From positions 1 to 48,929 of the forward strand of contig JARKQJ010000212.1 of NCBI GenBank assembly GCA_029973955.1: DNA of 48,929 bases. The letters run 5' to 3'. Every line of letters starts with the position of its first letter. Positions within the stretch are counted from its first letter, which is position 1. The notes below the pieces were generated by a model. That model was not told the origin of the DNA. It searched no databases and worked only from the letters and a program-made list of their open reading frames with translations. This DNA is from Paludibaculum sp. (GTDB taxonomy: Bacteria > Acidobacteriota > Terriglobia > Bryobacterales > Bryobacteraceae). The position numbers and the translations under genes are program-made. This document shows, in pieces, positions 9,034 to 17,664 of the stretch.

Positions 9034-9402
9034 TTAGTGGCCAATCACGGTAAAGCTCGTGGGTTCGCCTTCAAACTGGAACCCGGTCAGACGCGTCACG
9101 CCGTCGCTCCTCTGCAGCAGAATGCGTGCGCTCGAATCGTGCTTCTGCGCGTCCGTCACGCGAACCGGCACCAGCATGCGCAGCCCGTGTTCGGACTCCA
9201 CCAGCAGCATCGGAAACTCCCTGGCCAGGTTGTACGGCTGCGCCGTATAGGTGCCGGCCCGCAGTTCCGTTCCCGCCAGCAAGACGGACTCGGGGAGTTG
9301 GAATCGGATCAGAGTCCCTGTTTGCGCGCTAACCTGGAAAAGGCCCAGAAATAACAGTCCGGCAATCGCACTGAGGCAGAAACTGAACAGTCTGCTTCTC
9401 AT
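9034..9402 (-). CDS. Small exported protein of unknown function
   Basis: A 122-residue protein with a clear signal peptide (MRSRLFSFCLSAIAGLLFLG, cleavage likely after VSA). The mature part is about 95 residues, predicted mostly beta, with PESVLLAGTELRAGTYT near the start and FQFEGEPTSFTVIGH at the end. The pattern of a Gly-x-Tyr-Thr turn followed by short strands resembles small periplasmic proteins common in acidobacteria, for which no function is known. No Cys in the mature part and no lipobox. It sits downstream of pckA on the same strand with a hairpin between, so it probably has its own promoter. Confidence 0.7.
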   Translation of the reverse strand: MRSRLFSFCLSAIAGLLFLGLFQVSAQTGTLIRFQLPESVLLAGTELRAGTYTAQPYNLAREFPMLLVESEHGLRMLVPVRVTDAQKHDSSARILLQRSDGVTRLTGFQFEGEPTSFTVIGH

Positions 9403-9484
9403 GATGGTTTCTCGCTTTCCGCTCCGGATGGCGCCTCTCCGGAATCTCTCACTTTGGTATTCACCAATATGAACGCGCGAAACC

Positions 9485-9509
9485 GGCGCGGGGTTATGCT
9501 CCCCGCGCC
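9485..9509 (-). terminator. GC-rich hairpin after pckA, probable terminator
   Basis: Bases 9485-9493 (GGCGCGGGG) pair perfectly with 9501-9509 across a 7-base loop. Read on the minus strand it lies about 37 bases past the pckA stop. Only a short GGTTT follows the stem, so termination may be weak or rely on Rho. Confidence 0.45.
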
Positions 9510-9545
9510 ACCTTTAACCGTGCTTAACTCTTCTTGACACTCGGC

Positions 9546-11192
9546 TTAGCGCCGCGGCCCGGCCTGCGCCAATTCCGGCGGCACATGCTCCTGGCCGGCC
9601 AGCAGCTTGAAGTTCTCAATGAACCGCGCCGCCAGCGTGTCGTACTTCACCCGGTACTCCTCCCGGCTGGGCCATGTGGAGGCCGGGTCCAGAATCGCAT
9701 CCGGCACACCCTCCAGGTGCTTCGGCACCAGCACGCCGAACACCGGATCCTGCCAGAACTCGACCTCCTCCAGCCGCCCGGCGAGCGCCGCGTTGAGCAG
9801 CGCGCGCGTGTGCTGAATCGAAATCCGCTTGCCCACGCCGAACGGCCCGCCCGTCCAGCCGGTATTCACCATCCACACCGTCGCGCCGTGCTCCAGGATC
9901 AGCGCCTTCAGCATGAGCGCGTACCGGTAGGGGTGGTGCACCATGAACGGCGCGCCGAAGCACGCGGAAAACGTGATCTCCGGCTCCGTGCCCAACCCGA
10001 TCTCCGTGCCGGCGATCTTGCTCGTGTAGCCGCTCATGAAGTGGTACACCGCCTGGTCCGGCGTCAGCTTCGCAATCGGCGGCAGCACGCCGGACGCGTC
10101 GCATGTCAGCAACACCACGTTCTTCGGGTGCCCCGCCTGCTTCTCCGGCAGCGCGTTGTCGATGTACGCCAGCGGATACGCCGCCCGGGTGTTCTCGGTC
10201 AGCCGGTCGTCGTTCAGATCCAGCTTCCGTGTCCGGGGATCGAACACGACATTCTCGAGAATCGTCCCGTAGCGCCGCGTGCAGGCATGGATCTGCGGCT
10301 CCGCCGCCGGCGACAGCCGGATCACTTTCGCGTAGCAGCCATCCTCGAAATTGAAGATGCCGTTCGGCGACCAGCCGTGCTCGTCGTCGCCGATCAGCCG
10401 CCTCGACGGATCGGCCGACAGCGTCGTCTTGCCCGTGCCCGACAGCCCGAAGAAGATCGCCGCGTCGCCCTCCGGCCCCACGTTGGCGGAGCAGTGCATC
10501 GGCAGCACGTTGTCGAACGGCAGCAGCGCGTTCAGCACCGTGAAGACGGTCTTCTTGATCTCGCCGCCGTAACAGGTGCCGCCGATGATGGCCATCCGCG
10601 CCGCCAGGTTCAGCACGATGAATGTCTCAGTCCGCGTGGAATCGATCATCGGACTGGCATTGAAGCCCGGCGCGGCGATGATCGTGAACTCCGGCACGTG
10701 GTTGCGGTAGCCGTCCAGCGTCGCCGGCTTCAGAAACATGGTGCGCGCGAACAGGCTGTGCCAGGCCTGCTCCGTGATCACGCGAACCGGCAGCCGGTAG
10801 TCGGCGTCCGCCCCGCCGAAGCAGTCCTGCACGAAGACGTCACGCCCCTGCAGGTAGGCCTGCAGCCGCGCCAGCAGGGTATTGAAGTTCTCCGGCGAAA
10901 ACGGCCGGTTGTGCTGGCCCCACCAGATGTAGTCCTCTGACGTCGGCTCCCGCACCAGGCTCTTGTCCGCCGCCGCCCGCGCCGTGTGCTTGCCCGTGTG
11001 CACCACAAACGGACCCTCGGCCGCCAGCCGCCCTTCACCCCGGAAGATCGCCTCTTCGTAGAGCGCCGCTTCCGGCAGGTTCCAGTACACGCGCCGCAGA
11101 TTCGCCAGCCCGTGGTTCTCCAGCCCATAGACCGACGCCGCCAGGCCCGCCTCTTTCATCGCCGGAGATGGTATGTCGGTGTAGATATTCAT
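9546..11192 (-). CDS. pckA: Phosphoenolpyruvate carboxykinase, ATP-dependent
   Basis: Converts oxaloacetate and ATP to phosphoenolpyruvate, CO2 and ADP, the entry to gluconeogenesis in the cytoplasm. The 548 residues match the ATP-type family (about 520-540), with the kinase P-loop GLSGTGKTTLSADP, the metal and substrate segments CYGGEIKKTVF and MHCSANVGPEGD, and the downstream MVNTGWTGGPFGVGKR. All expected motifs are present. The ATG follows a GGGGAGG ribosome binding site only 15 bases after the aminotransferase stop, so the two are very probably co-transcribed: the aminotransferase can supply oxaloacetate from aspartate. A GC-rich hairpin downstream probably ends the transcript. Confidence 0.97.
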   Translation of the reverse strand: MNIYTDIPSPAMKEAGLAASVYGLENHGLANLRRVYWNLPEAALYEEAIFRGEGRLAAEGPFVVHTGKHTARAAADKSLVREPTSEDYIWWGQHNRPFSPENFNTLLARLQAYLQGRDVFVQDCFGGADADYRLPVRVITEQAWHSLFARTMFLKPATLDGYRNHVPEFTIIAAPGFNASPMIDSTRTETFIVLNLAARMAIIGGTCYGGEIKKTVFTVLNALLPFDNVLPMHCSANVGPEGDAAIFFGLSGTGKTTLSADPSRRLIGDDEHGWSPNGIFNFEDGCYAKVIRLSPAAEPQIHACTRRYGTILENVVFDPRTRKLDLNDDRLTENTRAAYPLAYIDNALPEKQAGHPKNVVLLTCDASGVLPPIAKLTPDQAVYHFMSGYTSKIAGTEIGLGTEPEITFSACFGAPFMVHHPYRYALMLKALILEHGATVWMVNTGWTGGPFGVGKRISIQHTRALLNAALAGRLEEVEFWQDPVFGVLVPKHLEGVPDAILDPASTWPSREEYRVKYDTLAARFIENFKLLAGQEHVPPELAQAGPRR

Positions 11193-11207
11193 CGCTCCGC
11201 CTCCCCT

Positions 11208-12440
11208 CTACATCCAATCGCGCACCAGCCGCCGCCCGCCGAGGTAGATCTCGTTCGGGGCCGTCGGGTCCAGCGCCCAGCGAATGCGCTCCAGCCCCTC
11301 GGTGATCTCCTTGATCGTGCCGCAGAAGCTGATCCGCAGGTGGCCTTCCATCCCGAACTCCTTGCCCGGCACAGTCACCACCCTCACCCGCTCCAGCAGG
11401 AACTCGGCCAGCTTCTGCGAGTCCTTCTGGTAGTTCGAAAAGTCCGGGAAGCAGTAAAACGCCCCGTCGGGCTTCGTCACGCGCACACCTGGGAACGCCG
11501 AAAAGCGGTCCATCAGGATGTTGCGGTTGTTCTCCAGCGTGAGCCTCAGCGCCTCGATCGAATTCTGGACTCCGTTCAACGCCCCCACCGCCGCCCATTG
11601 TGAAGGCGTCGCCGTGCCCGACGTCTGCTGCCCTTGAATGGTAGCCATCGCCTGCGCCAGGTCTTTCGAAGCCACGGCCCAGCCCACCCGGAAGCCCGTC
11701 ATCGCATACATCTTCGAGACGCAGTTGATCACCACCAGCCGCGACAGGTCCACGTCTTCCGGCGAGAAGTCGTAGCAGTTGATTGGCGGCCGCCCGTCGA
11801 ACACCAGCCGGTTGTAAGTGTCGTCCATGATCAGCCACAGCGATTTCTTCCGGCATAGTTCGACGATCTCTGCCACGAAGTCCCGCGAATACATCACACC
11901 CGAAGGGTTGTTCGGGCTGTTCAGGATGATCGCCTTCGTGTACGGGCCCACGGCCGCCGCCATCTCCGCCGCCGTCGGGCAGAACGTGCCGTCCTCCGCC
12001 TTCACGCCCACCGGCACGCCGCCGGCCAGCTTCACCATCTCCGGGTAGCTCACCCAGTACGGCACCGGGTAGATCACCTCGTCCTTCGGATCGAGGATCG
12101 AGATCAAAGCCGCCATGATGGCCTGCTTCGCTCCGCAGCTCACCACCACGTTCTCCGGCCGTACCGCCCGCGCATAGTGATCTTCCGTATAGCGCAGGAT
12201 CGCTCTCTTCAGCGCCGGGATGCCGTCTGGAGGCGTGTACTTGATATCGCCCGAATTCAGCACCGAAGTGCACGACACAATCGCATCGATCGGTGTCTTC
12301 GACTTCGGCTCACCTCCTCCCAAGTGGATGACCGGCTCGCCCTTATCTCGCAGCTGAGCGGCGGTCTGATTGAGTTTGAGGGTCACGGATTCCCGGATCG
12401 ACCGGGCCATCTGGCTCAGGCTCATACCAGCGGCTCCCAT
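11208..12440 (-). CDS. Class I/II aminotransferase, aspartate aminotransferase-like
   Basis: PLP-dependent fold-type I aminotransferase, cytoplasmic. Visible motifs are GGGEP near residue 40, the NSPNNPSG loop (about 174-181), DDTYNRLVF (about 206-214) and the PLP Schiff-base lysine K243 in VSKMYAMTGFRVGW. The length of 410 is usual. The first ATG gives MGAAGMSLSQMARS; an internal ATG at 12425 (MSLSQMARS) is an equally likely start. Aspartate as substrate is inferred from the family and from co-transcription with pckA 15 bases downstream, which would consume the oxaloacetate formed; other amino acids cannot be excluded. Confidence 0.9.
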   Translation of the reverse strand: MGAAGMSLSQMARSIRESVTLKLNQTAAQLRDKGEPVIHLGGGEPKSKTPIDAIVSCTSVLNSGDIKYTPPDGIPALKRAILRYTEDHYARAVRPENVVVSCGAKQAIMAALISILDPKDEVIYPVPYWVSYPEMVKLAGGVPVGVKAEDGTFCPTAAEMAAAVGPYTKAIILNSPNNPSGVMYSRDFVAEIVELCRKKSLWLIMDDTYNRLVFDGRPPINCYDFSPEDVDLSRLVVINCVSKMYAMTGFRVGWAVASKDLAQAMATIQGQQTSGTATPSQWAAVGALNGVQNSIEALRLTLENNRNILMDRFSAFPGVRVTKPDGAFYCFPDFSNYQKDSQKLAEFLLERVRVVTVPGKEFGMEGHLRISFCGTIKEITEGLERIRWALDPTAPNEIYLGGRRLVRDWM

Positions 12441-12562
12441 TCGCAGAGTGTCTCTGCACCCGGGCTCACTCTCGGGTTCCGGCAGAGATTAGGACCATCA
12501 TGTCTGGAACCGGAGAAATACGCAAGAGCCCGCCGCGGCTAATCCCATCGCCAGCACCCGCG

Positions 12563-13354
12563 TCACCAGAGATGATAGTAGCCGCCGGCCTCCATCACCC
12601 GGACGTTCACTCCAAACAGTTCCGCCAGGCTCGTCTCCGTCAGCGCTGCCGCCTTAGGACCGTCGCTGTGGATGCGGCCCTTCCGCAGCGTCACCACCCG
12701 CTCGATCTCGGGAACTATGTCCGGCAGGTGGTGCGTCACCAGGATCAGCGTCACGCCGCCCGCAGCCAGTTTTCGCATGGAGTCCCGCACTTCGCGCTGC
12801 GCCCGGATATCCAGCGAATTCGTCGGCTCGTCCAGGATCAGCGCCTGCGGATCGTGCACCAGCGCCCGCGCGAACACAGCCCGCCGCACTTCGCCCGACG
12901 ACATTTCAGTCAGCGGCCGCTCCGCCAGATGTCCCATGTCGAAAAACTCCAGCGCCGCCCGCGCCCGCCGCTCCATCTCCGCCGTCACCTTGTGGTTGGG
13001 CCAGATGCCGATGCTGCCGAAGAACCCGCTCAACGCCGTCTCCAGCGCCGAATAGGGCTTCACACAGGTCTCCACCAGATCGTTGGTGACGATCCCCAGC
13101 AACGCCCGCAGCTCAAACAGGTGCCACACTTCCCTGCCCCACAGGCGCAGCCGGCTCGCCGGTGGCGGATAGCGCGGATACAACTCCCGCGTCACGGCCT
13201 TGATCAGCGTGGATTTCCCGCTGCCGTTCGGACCCAGAATGGCCGTGTGCTCCCCGGCATGCACCGTGAAGCCCACTTCGCGCAGCGCCGCCACGCCTTC
13301 CCTGTGAACCGTGACGTTCTCAAACTCAATCAGCGGTATCGACCCGTTTTCCAT
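12563..13354 (-). CDS. Stand-alone ABC transporter ATP-binding protein
   Basis: A 263-residue nucleotide-binding subunit with Walker A GPNGSGKST (about 41-49), a slightly changed signature MSSGEVRRAVFARAL, Walker B ALILDEPTNSLD and switch His in VTHHLPD. The last 20 residues (VNVRVMEAGGYYHLW end) resemble the ModF/YlmA group of ABC ATPases. No membrane or binding-protein partner gene is nearby, which is common for that group. Substrate unknown; partner permeases may be elsewhere, or it may not be a transporter component at all. Start ATG chosen at the first codon that precedes a beta strand typical of the fold. Confidence 0.85.
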   Translation of the reverse strand: MENGSIPLIEFENVTVHREGVAALREVGFTVHAGEHTAILGPNGSGKSTLIKAVTRELYPRYPPPASRLRLWGREVWHLFELRALLGIVTNDLVETCVKPYSALETALSGFFGSIGIWPNHKVTAEMERRARAALEFFDMGHLAERPLTEMSSGEVRRAVFARALVHDPQALILDEPTNSLDIRAQREVRDSMRKLAAGGVTLILVTHHLPDIVPEIERVVTLRKGRIHSDGPKAAALTETSLAELFGVNVRVMEAGGYYHLW

Positions 13355-13418
13355 TCATGGCCATTGTATCGGCCCGCGCCGCCGTACCGCCCGCCACGCC
13401 TCATCACCACACACGGAA

Positions 13419-13443
13419 AGAGCCGGGCGAACCGCCCGGCTCT
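13419..13443 (-). terminator. Perfect 10-bp hairpin after the FecR-domain gene
   Basis: Bases 13419-13428 (AGAGCCGGGC) pair with 13434-13443 over a 5-base loop, with further A/T pairs outside around a one-base bulge. On the minus strand it lies about 30 bases after the stop of the FecR-domain gene and is followed by TTTCCGTG. Probable intrinsic terminator, though the U-run is short. Confidence 0.65.
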
Positions 13444-13472
13444 GCTTTCCGCAATCGCAACTGAAATGCGTC

Positions 13473-14519
13473 CTAACGGCCGCCGCGAGCCCCGCCGCCG
13501 CCGCCGGCCGAAGGAGCCGCCGCCGCCGCGCCACCCCCGTCACCACCGCGGCTGCCGACGCTGCCCGCCCCCATCGAGGAGGACGGCGAAGAGACCGGAG
13601 CGCTGATGCCCGCGCTGGGCGAATAGCTGCTCGATCCGGCGCTCCTCTGCGTCATGCCGGCGTAGCCGCCGTTCATCCCGCCGAAAGCGCCGCCGCCGCC
13701 CGTGCCGTAAGACGGACGCGGATAGTAAACCGCAATCACCGAAGAGGGCGTGTAGTAGTAGTAGCCGAACGGGCTGCGCAAAGTGTCGCCGAACGGGATA
13801 TAGGTGGCAAAACCGAAATACGGATTGTAGTACCAACGCCCGCTGCTGAAGCCCATCACGCTGCCCGAGTTGGACTGCCGGGCCGCCGAGACGTTCGCCA
13901 TGGCGATGTAGCCGGACCGGCGCTTCGACCAGCGGTACAGCGGATCCGTCTCCTTGGCGTCAAACCTGCCCTGCGTCCAGCCGCCCGCCGCGGCCACCAG
14001 TTCCTTGCCGCCCTTCAGCGTCACTTTCTGGCCGCCATACTCCACCACCGCTTCGCCCAGGTACACCCGCACGCGCGCCGGATCGGCGTCGAAACGGTAC
14101 AGACCGCCCTTGCTGATCGTCACCGTGGAGTCCTTGTCCAGCACCGTGATCTGGTTGCCGTCCACCATCTCCGTGACCTCAATCATCGCCGTGCCGCTGA
14201 GCACCTCCAGCCGGACATCCGTGAGCCGGTTGGAGAACATCTTGAACGAGCTGTTGTCCGCCATCCGCAGGAAGGAGCCCGGGGTCAACAGGACCTCGCT
14301 TCGCCCATCCTCGGTTCGCAGCGTCTGCCCTTCCTTGATGTCGATGAACTCGGCCGGCTTGGGTTCGAGCTTCCGCGGTTCGCCCCCTTTGGCATCCACC
14401 AGGTAAACGTCGCCGTCAGCGACGTTTACCATGCCGGCCTTGGCCGAAATGGCGTTCTGTCCAAACGCGGCACCGGCGGAGAGCACGGTACAAAGAAAAA
14501 TCGGAAGGGCGGTACGCAT
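13473..14519 (-). CDS. Exported FecR-domain protein with Gly/Ser/Ala-rich tail
   Basis: A 348-residue exported protein (signal peptide MRTALPIFLCTVLSAGAAFG). Residues about 50-190 form a FecR-like beta domain: EGQTLRTEDGRSEVLLTPGS, then VRLEVLSGTAMIEV and VRVYLGEAVVEYGGQ. Classical FecR relays signals to an ECF sigma factor, but no sigma factor or TonB receptor lies nearby, so this is probably one of the free-standing FecR-fold periplasmic proteins. The C-terminal third is low-complexity, first Tyr/Phe-rich then Gly/Ser/Ala runs ending in GGGGGARGGR, probably disordered. The start follows GGGAG at 8 bases; the frame extends upstream to 14585 but the signal peptide fixes the start. The leader DNA holds two inverted repeats. 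Confidence 0.82.
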   Translation of the reverse strand: MRTALPIFLCTVLSAGAAFGQNAISAKAGMVNVADGDVYLVDAKGGEPRKLEPKPAEFIDIKEGQTLRTEDGRSEVLLTPGSFLRMADNSSFKMFSNRLTDVRLEVLSGTAMIEVTEMVDGNQITVLDKDSTVTISKGGLYRFDADPARVRVYLGEAVVEYGGQKVTLKGGKELVAAAGGWTQGRFDAKETDPLYRWSKRRSGYIAMANVSAARQSNSGSVMGFSSGRWYYNPYFGFATYIPFGDTLRSPFGYYYYTPSSVIAVYYPRPSYGTGGGGAFGGMNGGYAGMTQRSAGSSSYSPSAGISAPVSSPSSSMGAGSVGSRGGDGGGAAAAAPSAGGGGGARGGR

Positions 14520-14534
14520 TGCGGAAACTCCCTG

Positions 14535-14575
14535 GACCAAGTTTGGTCTGCTGCTTGGACGCGTGTCAAGCAGCA
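14535..14575 (-). promoter_or_regulatory. Two abutting inverted repeats in the leader of the FecR-domain gene
   Basis: A 14-base palindrome GACCAA-GT-TTGGTC (14535-14548) directly adjoins a hairpin whose arms 14549-14557 and 14567-14575 (TGCTGCTTG) are perfect over a 9-base loop. Both lie between the previous gene and the GGGAG ribosome binding site. They could be an operator plus leader hairpin or part of a terminator for the upstream 855-residue protein gene; no T-run is seen. Confidence 0.4.
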
Positions 14576-14628
14576 CCGGTTTCACACTTCTCTATGTCTA
14601 TGGATAGACTAGAGCCTGTCCAGGCCAA

Positions 14629-17196
14629 TCACTCCACCGGCAGTTTCACCGTGTTCGAGAGGACTCCATTCACCCGTACCTGGATATCCAGATTCTGGCT
14701 CTTGCCCATGGTAGCGTCCACTTTGAATCGCACCACCGTGTAGCCGACCAGACCCGGAGCCGCGCCGGTCCACACCACCGGGCGCACCTCTCCACCCACC
14801 AGAAGCTCCACGGTGTCCACCACCGGAGCGGGCGGCTGGCTGGGCGTGGCAAAACCATCCAGTGGCTTCGGCTCTACCGGCCCGAATCCGGTGCCATAGA
14901 GCGTGATCGTCTCCCCCACCTTGGCGGGGCTGTCCGCCGCCACCAGCGGCCCGGCTTCATGCCGCGCCAGCGCCAACACCGCCTCCGGAGGCGCAGAAGA
15001 CTCCAGGAAGAGCCCCGGAGCGTTTCGCACCGTCCGGAAAGTGCCCTTCAACGGGGCCTGGGACGTCGAGCGGACCGTTATGGTGGAATCGCCCTCCGCC
15101 AGATCCGATGGCAACTGAGCCAGGATCTCAGTCGGCGAAACCGAAACCAACGGCAAGGCCCGTCCGCCGACATCCACCATCAGGCCTCCCAGCGTCTGCG
15201 TCAGCGGGCTGTCCGGCCCCCGCTCATAGTTGGCAGTCATGTTCACGCCGCGGATCGAGATCAGCGATCCCGGGGCGACTCCGGTCTCAGGCGTCTCTCC
15301 CACTGCGTTTCGCACCGCGGTCTCTTCCAACGCCGGGACGCGGTCCAGACGGGCCACCACCGCCGCGGGCGCATTCATCGTCAGCCAGCCCGTGTTGTAG
15401 GTGCCGGTGAGCGAGCCCTCAAAGCGGCGGAACTTGTAGCCGCGGTTCGCCTGCGCCGTGACACTCACTTGCGTGCCGGCCGCAAACCAACTGCCCGGCT
15501 CCGGCGCCGGCTCCAACTCCCAGCGTGCCCCTTCTTCCGGATCGGAGAGGGTTGTCAATCTATGCAGGTAGCGGTAGCGCGCGGTCAGCGTCGAGGCGGC
15601 CGTCGAGAACGAGTAGTTCCGCTCCGAGGCGCCCGAACCGTCGGCCCAGCCATCAAACAGCGCCTTCGTCTCCGGCGATACTGTGATGTCCTGCACCGGG
15701 TAGATGGTCACCTCCGTGCCCGCGGGCTTGTCGATGGTGCACGGCGTGCGGCACTCCGCGCCGCTCACATTAAAACTGATCGCGGAAGGATCGCTGCGCA
15801 GCGTCAACTGGCCGAGCAACTCGTATTTGGCGATCATGCGGAATGAGCCGTTGCCATTCGCATCGTCCGTGACCGTGACGGTTTGATCGGCCTCTCCGCC
15901 GTTGGACCAGCTCACAAAGCGGTAGCGCCGCCCCTTGGAGTCCACCTGCTCGGCCGGCGCCGAGACCTGGTGCTTGTGCCCCAGACCCCATTCAAAGTTG
16001 TACGACGCCCAGTTGTCCCGCCCGTCGATCTTCAGCTTCAGCCCGGTCGGCTCGGTCAGGAACGAGGACCGGATCCCCCGCACGAAATAGGCGGTGTAGG
16101 TCTGCGTCCGCCAATCCGACGGAATCGTCACCGTGGTGTTCTGGCCGCCCGTCTGGCCGCCGCCAAAATCCCAGTGGTCGAACACCCACAACTTGCCGTT
16201 GTTGTCGGTCTGCGACGGCGGCGCGGCAAAGAGATGAGTGCTGCCCGGCGCCAAATCCATGCTTCCGTTGCAGAGCGGGATCTGGGTGCAATAGGCGCTG
16301 GCCGCCATCGGCGAGTTGGAAGGCGTCGTGTTGCCGGGATTGTAGTCGGGCGGCTGCGGCGGGTTGGGCGTGATCGGGTTGTAGAAGTTCGACCAGTCCG
16401 GCCAGCACTTGTCCCCGCGCGTGTACACGGTGGATGAATCCACCAGAACCTTCAGGTCCTTCACCGGAGCGCTGTCCAGATAGATCCTGCGCGCGTCTCC
16501 GAAATCGGCATGCAATTGCAGCGGGCCGTTTACCGTGAGCTGTCCCAGCCCCGTGCCCGGACCGGGCGGGTTCCGCCAACCTAGAAAGACCTTCCCCGGG
16601 TAAGGGTAGGCCGCCACCGGCAACGCACTTCCGGCGGGCATCCAGATCCAGGTCGAGGTCGGTAATCCCTGCCGGCTTCCGCAAGCGCCATAACCGGCCG
16701 CCGTCACAAAGCCGTACTGGTTGGCCTGCGCAGGCAGATCGGCATCGGCGATCGGCCTCAGGTCGATGGCCGTCCCGTCCAGGAGATTCCGGAGCGGGTC
16801 AAAGCCCACATAGATCTCCACCTTGTGCTCCACCGTGAAGGTGGCGATAAAGGCCGTGGTGGCCGTATCCACCGTGAGGAGTTGCACCGGGGAAGAGGCA
16901 TTGGGCAGCGCCGTGCTGGACGTCGTGTTCCACCCGGTGAAACTGACGCGGCTGCGGCCGTCGCCATAGGGCTGGAACTGGCTGCGCACCTCCAACTGGT
17001 GCCGGCTGCCAACAGGCCATTGGAAGCTCGCCGCGGAGGCATACTCTTTGCCGTCCACCCAGAACGTCGCGCCTTTGATTGAAGCACTTACGTTGATATT
17101 TACGGCGGACTGCGCCGCCAGCGGCGCCAGGCACACGAAGACCGCCAGCACTGTGAGCAGTGCGATCCGGAAGGGCGAGCGTTGAGCGTTTCCCAT
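14629..17196 (-). CDS. Large secreted protein with Solibacter-type C-terminal domain
   Basis: An 855-residue exported protein of unknown function (signal peptide within residues 1-30, cleavage near LAAQSAV). The N-terminal 600 residues carry several repeats of a beta module with W-x-x-G or F-x-G-W cores (for example VFLGWRNPPG, FDHWDFGGGQ, FVSWSNGG, FDGWADGSG), similar to divergent InlB B-repeat-like modules. The last 230 residues (from about 620) have AVGETPETGVAPGSLISIRG and later TITLYGTGFGPVEP, matching what is known as the Solibacter uncharacterised C-terminal domain (TIGR03437), which itself resembles two IPT/Ig folds. Six or more Cys occur in the N-terminal part. Surface adhesion or matrix role is plausible but not shown. 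Third codon positions favour G, unlike the next gene upstream. Confidence 0.85.
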   Translation of the reverse strand: MGNAQRSPFRIALLTVLAVFVCLAPLAAQSAVNINVSASIKGATFWVDGKEYASAASFQWPVGSRHQLEVRSQFQPYGDGRSRVSFTGWNTTSSTALPNASSPVQLLTVDTATTAFIATFTVEHKVEIYVGFDPLRNLLDGTAIDLRPIADADLPAQANQYGFVTAAGYGACGSRQGLPTSTWIWMPAGSALPVAAYPYPGKVFLGWRNPPGPGTGLGQLTVNGPLQLHADFGDARRIYLDSAPVKDLKVLVDSSTVYTRGDKCWPDWSNFYNPITPNPPQPPDYNPGNTTPSNSPMAASAYCTQIPLCNGSMDLAPGSTHLFAAPPSQTDNNGKLWVFDHWDFGGGQTGGQNTTVTIPSDWRTQTYTAYFVRGIRSSFLTEPTGLKLKIDGRDNWASYNFEWGLGHKHQVSAPAEQVDSKGRRYRFVSWSNGGEADQTVTVTDDANGNGSFRMIAKYELLGQLTLRSDPSAISFNVSGAECRTPCTIDKPAGTEVTIYPVQDITVSPETKALFDGWADGSGASERNYSFSTAASTLTARYRYLHRLTTLSDPEEGARWELEPAPEPGSWFAAGTQVSVTAQANRGYKFRRFEGSLTGTYNTGWLTMNAPAAVVARLDRVPALEETAVRNAVGETPETGVAPGSLISIRGVNMTANYERGPDSPLTQTLGGLMVDVGGRALPLVSVSPTEILAQLPSDLAEGDSTITVRSTSQAPLKGTFRTVRNAPGLFLESSAPPEAVLALARHEAGPLVAADSPAKVGETITLYGTGFGPVEPKPLDGFATPSQPPAPVVDTVELLVGGEVRPVVWTGAAPGLVGYTVVRFKVDATMGKSQNLDIQVRVNGVLSNTVKLPVE

Positions 17197-17267
17197 GTCA
17201 CCCCATTCATCGGCAATAGGGATGCCGGACGGTATGAGGGAAACGCCTTAGTCCCTGTCTGGACGAC

Positions 17268-17561
17268 CTAGGCGATGCGGTGCGCCGTGACGATCCGCAC
17301 GGGCCCCTGGCTCAGTGACGGAGCGATGGAGCCGAGCTTCTGGAGGTGCGGCGTCGCCAGATGCCGGTCCAGCGCCTCCCGCGAGGTCCAGTTCTCATAG
17401 AAGATGAAATGGCCGGGGGTGCCGGTGGCTTCGTGGAGGTCATACTGCACGCAGCCTTCTTCGGCGCGGGTGGGCTCGATGCAGTCGAGCAGGGCCTGGC
17501 GCAGTTCGGCCTCCTTGCCAGGCAGGGCTTGAAACTCGGCAACAACGGTAAGCAACGGCAT
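17268..17561 (-). CDS. Antibiotic biosynthesis monooxygenase (ABM) fold protein, YgiN-like
   Basis: A 97-residue dimeric ferredoxin-fold protein by family. Features are VVAEFQALPGKEAELRQALL at the start, EEGCVQYDLHEA in the middle, then FIFYENWTSREALDRHL and a closing strand. These match the quinol monooxygenase/ABM family, in which members oxidise quinols or polyketides without a cofactor, or have no known reaction. The usual His/Tyr/Trp positions are partly kept (YENW, H in the helix). It stands alone between a secreted protein gene and the two-component system. Start codon is the only ATG before the first strand. Confidence 0.85.
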   Translation of the reverse strand: MPLLTVVAEFQALPGKEAELRQALLDCIEPTRAEEGCVQYDLHEATGTPGHFIFYENWTSREALDRHLATPHLQKLGSIAPSLSQGPVRIVTAHRIA

Positions 17562-17664
17562 GCAACCAGCTTACGCGGATTGCCGGCCCGCTGCCTGCTC
17601 GTCCGCGGAAGCCTGGGCGAAAGCGGAAGCCTGGGCGTATGCGGCGGCTCCGGCGATTCAGCCG

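Noticed and set aside
9534..10940. 468-residue plus-strand frame opposite pckA
   Set aside because: Arg/Leu/Gln-rich shadow of a very well conserved gene.
17200..17235. GG-N10-GC site before the 855-residue protein gene that resembles a sigma-54 promoter
   Set aside because: Only CGGCAT for the -24 element and a start of transcription four bases before the ATG, leaving no room for a ribosome binding site.
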